From NCBI GenBank assembly GCA_023386765.1, contig JAEWJD010000355.1, positions 1 through 12,236 of the forward strand: a DNA stretch of 12,236 bases, written 5' to 3'. Below the pieces are notes generated by a model that made no database searches, had not been told where the DNA came from, and saw only the letters and a list, made by a program, of their open reading frames with translations. This DNA comes from Pseudomonadota bacterium (GTDB lineage Bacteria > Pseudomonadota > Gammaproteobacteria > Burkholderiales > Burkholderiaceae_B). Made by a program: the position numbers and the translations under genes. Positions 1 to 6,993 of this stretch are shown here, piece by piece; positions within the stretch are counted from its first letter, which is position 1; every line of letters begins with the position of its first letter.

Positions 1-6
1 GCTCAT
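1..6 (-). CDS. First two codons of a downstream gene (truncated by window edge)
   Basis: On the minus strand an ATG-AGC pair begins at base 6, nine bases after the TGA of the FadN-type gene. GAGGA at 17-13 overlaps that stop codon and stands six bases before the ATG, a well-placed ribosome binding site. This suggests that another gene of the same operon begins here. Nothing of its product can be read. In related gene clusters the neighbour is often a thiolase or an acyl-CoA dehydrogenase, but that is only an expectation from family context. Confidence 0.4.
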
Positions 7-15
7 GATGTGTCC

Positions 16-2400
16 TCAGTTGCGCAGCGGCTTGCCGGTGTCCAGGGTGTGGCGGATGCGGGCCTGGGTTTCAGGCGTGCGCAGCAGCGCCATGAATTCG
101 CGCCGCTCTACCGCCAACAGCCAGGCCTCGTCGACCCGGCTGCCAGGGTCAACCTCGCCGCCGCACAGGGCGACGGCGGCCGCGCGCGCTACGCGGTAGT
201 CATGGGCGCTGATCAATCCTCCCTCGCGCATGTTGACCAGCGACATCTCGAAGTTGGCAATGCCCGCGCGCCCCGCCACCGCAATGGCGCGGCGCGGCGC
301 CCGCGGCGTATGGCCGGCATCGGCGGCCGCGCGCGCCACGCGCAGCGCGATCCAGGGCAGTTCGTCGGCATTGAAGGCCACGATGTCGTGGGCCTGGGCA
401 TAACCCATGTCGATCGCCTGCAGGGCGCTCTTGCTGACCTGGGCGGTGGCCACGTTCTGGAACACGGGTTGCAGGTAGAGGAAGACTTCGTTCGGCGTGG
501 CGGTCTGGCGCGCCAAATCATGGGCCCGGATGGCCAGCCAGGCGCTGCCGCCGCCGGCCGGGATCAGGCCCACGCCAGCCTCGACCAGGCCGATGTAGCT
601 TTCGAGCGCCAGGACGCGATGGCTGGCGCGCATCAGGAATTCGCAACCGCCACCCAGCGCCATGCCCTGCACCGCGGCCACGATGGGGATCTGCGCCTGC
701 TGCAGGCACAGCGAGGTTTGCTGGAAGGTGTCCACCATGGCGTCGAGCTGGTCGTACTCGCCGGCCTGGCAGGCCAGGTAGACCTGCTCGAGGTTGGCGC
801 CCACGGCAAAGGGGGCTTCGTGCCAGAAGACCAGGGCATCGAGGTCGCGCTCGGCGCGGGCGACTGCCTCACGGATCCCGGCCAGCACTTCGCTGCCCAG
901 GGTATGCATCTTGGAGGTCAGCGATAGAAAGCCCAGGCGTGCATCCTGGCCGGGCAGCTGCCACAGACGCACGCCCGGGGCCTCCCAGAGCGTGTCGCCA
1001 CGGGGGTTGGGCGACTCGCCCACCAGCCGCTGTGGCAGTAGTTGGCGTGCGTAGACGGGCAACGTGGAGCGTGGCTGCAGGGTGTCGGTGCGAGCCGAGT
1101 ACGAACCCGCGTCGTTGTGCACGCCCTGGCGTTGCGCCACCCAGGCGGGCAAGGGCGCATCGCTCATGCTGCGGCCGGCAGCGATGTCATCGTCGATTGC
1201 CTGGGCCAGCGCCTGCCAGCCGCTGGCCTGCCAGGTCTCGAAGGGGCCCTGGGCCCAGCCGAACCCCCAGCGCATGGCCTGGTCGATATCGCGCGCATTG
1301 TCGGCCACATCGGCCAGGTGCACAGCGCTGTAGTGGAACGTGTCGCGCCACAGGCTCCAGAGGAACCGGGCCTGGGGATGCTCGCTGGAGCGCAGGGCGG
1401 CGAAGCGCCTGGCCGGATCGCGTTGTTTCAGGATGGCATCGACCTCGGGCGCCACGGCGCCGGTGGCCGGCAGGTACTGGCCACTGGCCGGGTCGAGCGC
1501 CAGGATGTCCTTGCCGACTTTTTTGTAGACGCCTGCGCCGGTTTTCTGGCCCAGTGCACCCTGCTTGATCAGGGCCTGCATCCAGTCGGGTAACTGAAAA
1601 TAGCGATGCCACGGATCTTGCGGCAATTGCTCTTGCATGGTGCGCACCACATGCGCCAGGGTATCCAGGCCGACTACATCGGCCGTGCGGTAGGTGGCGC
1701 TCTTGGGGCGGCCGATGCGCGGGCCGGTCAGGGCATCGACCTCGGCGAATGACAGGCCCAGGCGCGCCGTATGATGCAAAGCAGCCAGAATGGCGAAGAC
1801 GCCGATGCGATTGGCCACGAAGTTGGGTGTGTCCAGCGCACGCACCACGCCTTTGCCCAGCTGCGAGGTGAGCCAGGTTTCCAGCTGATCCAGCACCTGA
1901 GCCTGTGTGTGGGGCGTGGCGATCAGTTCGACCAGCCGCATGTAGCGCGGCGGATTGAAGAAATGCACGCCGCAGAAGCGCGGCCGCAGCGCGGCCGGCA
2001 AGGCATCGGCCAGGGTGCCGATCGACAGGCCCGAGGTATTGGAGGCCAGGATGGCGTGGGGCGCGACGTGCGGCGCGATGCGGTGGTAGAGATCGGTCTT
2101 CCAGTCCAGGCGTTCGGCGATCGCCTCGATGACCAGGTCGCACTGCGCCAGACGTTCGAGGTCGTCATCGTAGTTGGCCGCCTCGATCAGGGCCAGTTGC
2201 TCGGGACGGGCCAGCGGCGCAGGCTCCAGCTTGCGCAGCGCAGCCAGGGCGCGCTCGGCAATTGCGTTGCGTGCGCCTTCCTTGGCAGTGAGATCGAATA
2301 GCGTGACGGGGATGCCGGCATTGGCCAGGTGCGCAGCGATCTGCGCACCCATGACGCCGGCGCCGAGCACGGCAGCATGCTTGACAGTGAACGTACTCAC
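16..2400 (-). CDS. FadN-type bifunctional 3-hydroxyacyl-CoA dehydrogenase / enoyl-CoA hydratase
   Basis: A 794-residue cytoplasmic enzyme predicted to carry out NAD-dependent 3-hydroxyacyl-CoA oxidation and enoyl-CoA hydration in beta-oxidation. The dehydrogenase comes first: a Rossmann motif GAGVMG at residues 13-18, IEAIAE at 91-96, NTSGL at 121-125 and the catalytic-His motif HFFNP at 146-150. Helical C-terminal dehydrogenase domains follow to about 400. A crotonase domain occupies about 485-700 with GAN at the oxyanion loop (534-536), GGGCE giving Glu587, and VEAG giving Glu607, so both catalytic glutamates are present. Order and length match the FadN family (about 790 residues) and are reversed relative to FadB. 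The GTG start at 2400 is chosen because AGGAGG (2411-2406) lies five bases upstream; the frame is open 29 codons further but that stretch is Arg-rich and unlike the family. It lies 113 bases after the FadJ-like gene on the same strand. Function is firm; chain-length preference is unknown. Confidence 0.92.
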   Translation of the reverse strand: MSTFTVKHAAVLGAGVMGAQIAAHLANAGIPVTLFDLTAKEGARNAIAERALAALRKLEPAPLARPEQLALIEAANYDDDLERLAQCDLVIEAIAERLDWKTDLYHRIAPHVAPHAILASNTSGLSIGTLADALPAALRPRFCGVHFFNPPRYMRLVELIATPHTQAQVLDQLETWLTSQLGKGVVRALDTPNFVANRIGVFAILAALHHTARLGLSFAEVDALTGPRIGRPKSATYRTADVVGLDTLAHVVRTMQEQLPQDPWHRYFQLPDWMQALIKQGALGQKTGAGVYKKVGKDILALDPASGQYLPATGAVAPEVDAILKQRDPARRFAALRSSEHPQARFLWSLWRDTFHYSAVHLADVADNARDIDQAMRWGFGWAQGPFETWQASGWQALAQAIDDDIAAGRSMSDAPLPAWVAQRQGVHNDAGSYSARTDTLQPRSTLPVYARQLLPQRLVGESPNPRGDTLWEAPGVRLWQLPGQDARLGFLSLTSKMHTLGSEVLAGIREAVARAERDLDALVFWHEAPFAVGANLEQVYLACQAGEYDQLDAMVDTFQQTSLCLQQAQIPIVAAVQGMALGGGCEFLMRASHRVLALESYIGLVEAGVGLIPAGGGSAWLAIRAHDLARQTATPNEVFLYLQPVFQNVATAQVSKSALQAIDMGYAQAHDIVAFNADELPWIALRVARAAADAGHTPRAPRRAIAVAGRAGIANFEMSLVNMREGGLISAHDYRVARAAAVALCGGEVDPGSRVDEAWLLAVERREFMALLRTPETQARIRHTLDTGKPLRN

Positions 2401-2405
2401 GAAAA

Positions 2406-2411
2406 CCTCCT
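2406..2411 (-). promoter_or_regulatory. Consensus ribosome binding site deciding the GTG start of the FadN-type gene
   Basis: On the minus strand AGGAGG stands five bases before GTG at 2400. It is a perfect Shine-Dalgarno sequence and settles the start against the upstream in-frame candidates, the farthest at 2487. Confidence 0.8.
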
Positions 2412-2513
2412 CTCGTTGCATCGGGGCCGCCCGCCCGCGCCGAAGCCGGGGGGCGCTGCGGTCATTGTCGCTGATGCGCCCGGTCAACCCAAATGCCCCG
2501 GGTGCGCGCGGGT

Positions 2514-4418
2514 TCAGCCACCCGGATCGGAGTGCAGCGGGCCGCCGGTGTAGGGCGCATAGCCCGCGCCGAAAATCGCCCCGGCATCGGCCAGGTCGGC
2601 ATCCGCCACCACACCGGCCTGCGCCAGCGCACGGGCCTGGGCCTGCAGGGGTGCGATGAGCCGTTGTGCCAGCCCGGCAGGTGCCGGTGCCGCACGCTGC
2701 GCAACCGCGCGGCCCTCCACCCAGCGATAGAAGCCGCGCCTGCTTTTGCGGCCCAGTTCGCCGCGCTGGATGTGCTGCATCAGGCAGGCAGGAGGCGCGT
2801 TCTGCTGGCTGAGCTGGCGGCCCGCCGCCAGGACCACGTCCAGGCCGACCGTATCGGCCAGCTCCAGCGGGCCCATGGGCATGCCGTAGGCCTTGAGGGC
2901 GGCGTCGATGGTGGCGGGGGCCAGCCCGGCATCCACGCTGCGCATGGCCGCCAGCAGATAGGGCGCCAGCAGGGCGTTGACCAGAAAGCCCGGCGTATCG
3001 CGTACCGGCAGCGGCAATTTTCCCAGCCGGCCGACGATGGCGCAGGCGCGCGCCTGGCGCGCGGTGTCGCCGTCGGCGATGACCTCCACCAGCGGCATGC
3101 GGGCCACCGGGTTGAAGAAATGCAGGCCGATCAGGCGCTCGGGGCGCACCAGGGCCTGGCGCAGGTCTGCCAGCGGCAGGCTGGATGTATTGGTGGCCAG
3201 CAGGGCATGTGGCTTGAGCTGCGGTTCGATGCGGCGATAAAGCGCCTGTTTGGCATCCCGGTCTTCGGTGATGGCTTCGATCGTCAGGTCGGCATGGCGC
3301 AGCCCCGTGCCTTGCGGGTCGGCAATCAGCCGGTCCAGGGCGGCCTGAACGGCGTAGGGCGTTTTCAGACGCCGCTGGTAGAGCGCAGCGGCGCGCTGCA
3401 TGGCGGCAGCGATGCGGGCGGGGTCATTGTCCTGCAGGGTGACGCGCAAGCCTTTCAGGGCGCACCAGGCGGCGATGTCTCCTCCCATCACGCCGGCTCC
3501 GATGACATGCACCCGTTGTACGTCCGCCTCGCCGCGCCCCAGGCCTTTAAGGCGCTCTTGCAGTTGATAGACCCGCATCAGGTTGTGCGTCACGGGTGAT
3601 TGCACGATGCGTGCCAGCCAGTGCGGCGCTGCCTGCGGGCGGCCCTGGTGATGTTGCCAGAGATCGATGATGGCGGCCGGCGCCGGATAGTGGCTTTCCG
3701 GATCTTTCGCCGTGATGCGGCGGCGGGCCTGCTGCGCCACCCAGGCCCGCCAGGGGGCCAGGCCGTCCAGCCGGGCCAGCCAGTGGCGGCGTGGCCTGCG
3801 GCGGCTGAGCACGGTCTGGCGGGCGGCCTGCAGCAGCAGCCGGGGGGGCACACGTGCCTCGGCCAGGCCGAGCGTGACCGCCCGGTGCGCGTCGATGCGG
3901 CGTCCGGTGAGCATCATGTCCAGCGCCGCCGGCGCCCCGATGCAAGCCGGCAGGCGTTTGAGGCCGCCCCAGGCCGGAAAGATCCCCAGCAGCACTTCCG
4001 GCAGGGCGAGTGCCGTGTCCGGCGCATCGGCCGCCAGGCGGTAGCGGCAGGCCAGCGCCAGCTCCAGGCCGCCGCCCAGGCAGTCCCCGTGGATCAGGGC
4101 CAGCGTGGGGTAGGGCGTGGCGGCCAGGCGTGCCAGCAGCGCCCAGCCGCGTTCGGAGAAGGCGCGCGCCGCATCGATCTCGTTGAGTGTGGCCAGCAGT
4201 TTGAGGTCGGCGCCGGCCATGAAGCCGGCGGCCTTGGCCGATCGGATGACCAGGCCGGTGGGGGGCTGGGCATGCAGGGCATCCAGGGCCAGGCCGATGT
4301 CGTCGAGCAAGGCCTCGGACAGGACATTGACGCGCGCGTCGGCATGATCGAGCACCAGCCAGGCCAGGCCGTCGGGGTCGCGTAGCAGGTGGCAGTGGTG
4401 CAGCGCGGGCGTGGTCAT
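2514..4418 (-). CDS. FadB/FadJ-type enoyl-CoA hydratase / 3-hydroxyacyl-CoA dehydrogenase
   Basis: A 634-residue alpha-subunit-like enzyme for the hydratase and NAD-linked dehydrogenase steps of fatty acyl-CoA beta-oxidation. The crotonase domain (about 15-195) has the oxyanion motif MAGADL (67-72), GGGLE with Glu119, and LPE with Glu141, so both catalytic glutamates are kept. The dehydrogenase domain starts near 301 with the Rossmann motif GAGVMGG (308-314), then IEAITE (380-385), NTSSL (410-414) and HFFNP with the catalytic His433. A 3HCDH C-terminal domain follows, and a second one is cut short after GYAPYTGGPL near the end. E. coli FadB/FadJ are about 715-730 residues, so this protein lacks roughly the last 45 residues and has a shorter linker. 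The ATG at 4418 overlaps the thiolase stop in ATGA, with AAGGA (4429-4425) six bases upstream, which implies translational coupling. Pairing with a FadI-type thiolase suggests a trifunctional complex. Confidence 0.9.
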   Translation of the reverse strand: MTTPALHHCHLLRDPDGLAWLVLDHADARVNVLSEALLDDIGLALDALHAQPPTGLVIRSAKAAGFMAGADLKLLATLNEIDAARAFSERGWALLARLAATPYPTLALIHGDCLGGGLELALACRYRLAADAPDTALALPEVLLGIFPAWGGLKRLPACIGAPAALDMMLTGRRIDAHRAVTLGLAEARVPPRLLLQAARQTVLSRRRPRRHWLARLDGLAPWRAWVAQQARRRITAKDPESHYPAPAAIIDLWQHHQGRPQAAPHWLARIVQSPVTHNLMRVYQLQERLKGLGRGEADVQRVHVIGAGVMGGDIAAWCALKGLRVTLQDNDPARIAAAMQRAAALYQRRLKTPYAVQAALDRLIADPQGTGLRHADLTIEAITEDRDAKQALYRRIEPQLKPHALLATNTSSLPLADLRQALVRPERLIGLHFFNPVARMPLVEVIADGDTARQARACAIVGRLGKLPLPVRDTPGFLVNALLAPYLLAAMRSVDAGLAPATIDAALKAYGMPMGPLELADTVGLDVVLAAGRQLSQQNAPPACLMQHIQRGELGRKSRRGFYRWVEGRAVAQRAAPAPAGLAQRLIAPLQAQARALAQAGVVADADLADAGAIFGAGYAPYTGGPLHSDPGG

Positions 4419-5788
4419 GGCGTGTCCTTGAGCGCTTCGATCAACATGGCGCCGCCCTGGCCGCCGCCGATGCACAGCGTGGCCATGCCGCGTCGCAGGC
4501 CGCGCGCCTGAAGCGCCCGCAGCAGGTGCAGGACGATGCGCGCGCCGGAGGCGCCGACCGGATGACCCAGCGCGATGGCGCCGCCATCGACGTTCAGGCG
4601 CTGCCTGTCCAGACGGCCCCAGGCGGGGCTGCCCAGATGTTGGCGGCAATAGTCTTCATCCTGCCAGGCGGACAGGCAGGCCAGCACCTGGGCGGCGAAG
4701 GCTTCGTTGATTTCCCAGAGATCGATGTCGGACAGGCCCAGGCCGTGGCGTTGCAGCAGGGGCGTGGCGGCGTGCACTGGCCCCAGGCCCATCTGGGCGG
4801 GATCCAGGCCGGCCCATTGGGTATCGAGGATGCGGCCGATGGGCTGCAGGCCCCAGCGTTGCACGGCCTGGCGCGAGGCCAGCAGCAGGAGCGCAGCCCC
4901 GTCGCTGATCTGCGAGCTGTTGCCGGCCGTGATGTTGCCAAAGGGCGGATCGAAGACCGGGCGCAAGCGTGCCAGGCGTTCGGGCGTGGCATCGCTGCGT
5001 ACCCCGTCATCGTCGGCGTAATGGCCGCCGCGGGTATCGGTCAGCGGCAGGATTTCGTCGAATGCGCCATGGCGGCGGGCTTGCAGGGCGCGCACATGGC
5101 TGTCGGCGGCATAGGCGTCCATGGCCTGGCGGTCGATGCCGAAGCGGGTCGCGAGCTCTTCGGCCGTCTGCCCCATGGACAGGCCGACGATGGGATCGGT
5201 CAGGCCCTTGAGCAGGCCGACGACCGGTGTGAAAAAACGCGGCCGCAGACGCGTCAGCAAGGCCAGGCGGGCCCTGGGCCCGCGCGCGCCGGCCCAGCGG
5301 CCGAACCAGCTGGCGGCTTCGCGGGAAAACAGCAGCGGCGTGCGCGAAAGGGCTTCGGTGCCGCCGGCCAGGACCAGTTGGCTGCTGCCGCGCTGGATGT
5401 CTGCGATGGCGCTGTCCAGCGCCTGCATGCCCGAGGCGCAGTTGCGCTGGACGGTCCAGCCCGTGACCTGGTCGCCGCAGCCCAGGCGCAAGGCGACGAT
5501 ACGTCCGATGTTGGGCTCATCGGCTGCCGGCGCGGCGCAACCGAGAATGACCTGGTCGAGATCGGAGGCCGCAAAGGGCTGGCGCAGCAGCAGGCCGGCG
5601 CCGGCCTGTACGGCCAGGTCTGCAGCAGCGAAGGGGCCGGGGCCCTGACGGGCCTTGAGGAATGGCGAGCGCGCGCCGTCGACGATATAGACCGGTTCCG
5701 CCTGGGCAGCATGGGCATGGGGCAAGTCGGCAGCACTCCTGGTTGGGGGCGCCGGGCGTGCCGGCGGGCCGCGAGGGGTTTGAGTCAC
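4415..5788 (-). CDS. FadI-type acetyl-CoA C-acyltransferase (thiolase)
   Basis: A 457-residue thiolase that would cleave 3-ketoacyl-CoA with CoA to give acetyl-CoA and a shortened acyl-CoA. The acylated cysteine is Cys117 in NCASGM (116-121). NEAFA stands at about 361-365, the GHPVGASG block carries His409, and the C-terminal CIGGGQGGA block carries the second catalytic Cys439. The middle insert (about 200-255, with repeated LRPR and LMGQTAEE-like segments) resembles long FadI-type thiolases rather than short PhaA types. The start is uncertain. GTG at 5788 is the nearest plausible codon, since no ATG occurs before the conserved core. It has only a weak purine stretch (GAAAG) about ten bases upstream and adds some 31 Pro/Ala/Arg-rich residues before the family core at PVYIVDGARSP. 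The next gene overlaps its stop by four bases. It is probably the first gene of the minus-strand operon and is divergent from cysE. Confidence 0.9.
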   Translation of the reverse strand: MTQTPRGPPARPAPPTRSAADLPHAHAAQAEPVYIVDGARSPFLKARQGPGPFAAADLAVQAGAGLLLRQPFAASDLDQVILGCAAPAADEPNIGRIVALRLGCGDQVTGWTVQRNCASGMQALDSAIADIQRGSSQLVLAGGTEALSRTPLLFSREAASWFGRWAGARGPRARLALLTRLRPRFFTPVVGLLKGLTDPIVGLSMGQTAEELATRFGIDRQAMDAYAADSHVRALQARRHGAFDEILPLTDTRGGHYADDDGVRSDATPERLARLRPVFDPPFGNITAGNSSQISDGAALLLLASRQAVQRWGLQPIGRILDTQWAGLDPAQMGLGPVHAATPLLQRHGLGLSDIDLWEINEAFAAQVLACLSAWQDEDYCRQHLGSPAWGRLDRQRLNVDGGAIALGHPVGASGARIVLHLLRALQARGLRRGMATLCIGGGQGGAMLIEALKDTP

Positions 5789-5966
5789 TATACGGCTTTC
5801 GTGGCGCTGCCGCGACACGCGGGGTCTGTTGCGTGCGGGAAACAGGGCAGTGCCCGCATAACCCCGCCGCCGTATCGGCCGCCTCGGACGGCAATGCAGC
5901 GAGCGGTTACAGTGAAGCCCTGTCATTCTGGGCGGCCGCCGGCCCGCCCGCTAACGAGGTTGAGTC

Positions 5967-6011
5967 ATGATGTTTTCTCGAATTCCTTCGTCCCGGGGTG
6001 CGCGGACATGA
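5967..6011 (+). CDS. Possible 14-residue leader peptide upstream of cysE
   Basis: A short frame starts at ATG 5967 (a second ATG follows directly) and encodes MMFSRIPSSRGART. GAGGT (5956-5960) stands six bases before the start, a better ribosome binding site than that of cysE itself. Its TGA (6009-6011) overlaps the cysE ATG (6008-6010) as ATGA, the arrangement used for translational coupling. It holds no cysteine or run of one amino acid that would indicate classical attenuation. It may be a real coupled leader, or only a chance frame; no homologue is recognised. Confidence 0.4.
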   Translation: MMFSRIPSSRGART

Positions 6012-6949
6012 GCGGTCGTTCGCATCTTCCCCAAGCGCACTGGAACCTGGATGGCATCGTCAGCGGCCTGCGCGCAGCGCGCCTGGCCTGGCGCGAACCG
6101 CGGGGCCGCCTGCGTGCCGACTCCGGCGGGCGTGAGTTCCCGTCCCAGGAGAGCCTGCGCGGCATCATCAAGCAGTTGTGCGGCGCGCTGTTCCCGATGC
6201 GCCTGGGGCCACTGGAGCTGCGCGAGGAGGTCGAGGACTTCTACGTCGGGCACACGATAGGTGCGGCGCTGGATGCGCTGCTGCACCAGGTCTGCCTGGA
6301 GCTTGAACACCTCGGCCGCCCCTGCCCGAGCGAAGAGGTACGAACGCGCGCCATCGAGATCGTGCGCGAGTTCGGCGCGGCGTTGCCGCAGGTGCGCGAG
6401 GCGCTCGATCAGGACGTGATGGCCGCCTACCAGGGAGATCCGGCTGCCCGCAGCGTGGATGAAGTGCTGCTGTGCTACCCGGGCGTGATGGCGATGGTGC
6501 ACCATCGCCTGGCCAATGTTCTCTATCGCCTGGGCGCGCCGATGCTGGGCCGCATCATCGCCGAGATCGCGCATGCCGACACCGGCATCGACATCCATCC
6601 GGGCGCGACCATCGGCCGCAGCTTTTTCATCGATCACGGCACCGGCGTGGTGATCGGCGAGACGGCCATCATCGGCGAGCGCGTGCGGGTCTACCAGAAC
6701 GTGACGCTGGGAGCCAAGCGCTTCCCGCCGGGCGAGAACGGTGAACTGAAGAAAGGGCTGCCGCGCCACCCCATCCTGGAAGACGATGTGGTGGTCTACG
6801 CTGGCGCGACCATTCTTGGGCGCATCACCATCGGCAAGGGCTCGGTCATCGGCGGCAACGTCTGGCTCACGCGCAGCGTGCCGGCCAACAGCAACGTGAC
6901 CCAGGCGGGCGTGGTCAACGATATGCCGAACTGCGGCCTGGGCGGCTGA
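6008..6949 (+). CDS. cysE: Serine O-acetyltransferase (long, EpsC-like type)
   Basis: A 313-residue cytoplasmic enzyme that transfers acetyl from acetyl-CoA to L-serine, giving O-acetylserine for cysteine synthesis. The N-terminal half is the helical SAT domain. The C-terminal third is a left-handed beta-helix of hexapeptide repeats. Catalytic signatures are visible: HADTGIDIHPGATIG with the conserved His and Asp, HGTGVVIGE with the second His, and NVTLGAK in the acetyl-CoA site. An insert, KRFPPGENGELKKG, lies in a coil loop as in EpsC-like enzymes. The chain stops directly after the helix at NCGLGG, so the tail ending in Ile that docks CysK in E. coli is missing. The start ATG 6008 has GGGGTG (5995-6000) seven bases upstream. 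The frame is open far upstream but has no earlier start codon near the family N terminus. The MFS gene follows after 44 bases. Confidence 0.92.
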   Translation: MSGRSHLPQAHWNLDGIVSGLRAARLAWREPRGRLRADSGGREFPSQESLRGIIKQLCGALFPMRLGPLELREEVEDFYVGHTIGAALDALLHQVCLELEHLGRPCPSEEVRTRAIEIVREFGAALPQVREALDQDVMAAYQGDPAARSVDEVLLCYPGVMAMVHHRLANVLYRLGAPMLGRIIAEIAHADTGIDIHPGATIGRSFFIDHGTGVVIGETAIIGERVRVYQNVTLGAKRFPPGENGELKKGLPRHPILEDDVVVYAGATILGRITIGKGSVIGGNVWLTRSVPANSNVTQAGVVNDMPNCGLGG

Positions 6950-6957
6950 GTCCTTAG

Positions 6958-6980
6958 GTGGCCGGATGAGGTCCGGCCGC
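6958..6980 (+). repeat. Stem-loop between cysE and the MFS gene
   Basis: A perfect 7-bp inverted repeat, GGCCGGA (6960-6966) and TCCGGCC (6972-6978), with loop TGAGG. It can be extended by one G-U and one G-C pair to 6958-6980. No T-run follows, so it is not a classical intrinsic terminator. It ends just before the transporter's ribosome binding site and could stabilise the upstream message or lower read-through translation. Confidence 0.5.
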
Positions 6981-6993
6981 GCGGGAGAATCTG

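Noticed and set aside
10..927. 305-residue plus-strand frame opposite the FadN-type gene
   Set aside because: It is antisense to the conserved crotonase domain, has no ribosome binding site and reads as low-complexity sequence.
5789..5966. Promoter search in the divergent thiolase/cysE spacer
   Set aside because: Isolated -10-like words occur (for example TACAGT at 5908), but none has an acceptable -35 at the right distance on either strand. Promoters must exist, but I cannot place them.
4526..6007. Open frame of 494 codons upstream of and in frame with cysE, across the thiolase antisense strand
   Set aside because: It mirrors a well-supported thiolase gene on the other strand. GC-rich codon bias leaves such antisense frames open. 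The translation is Gly/Ala/Gln-rich and resembles no family until the cysE start.
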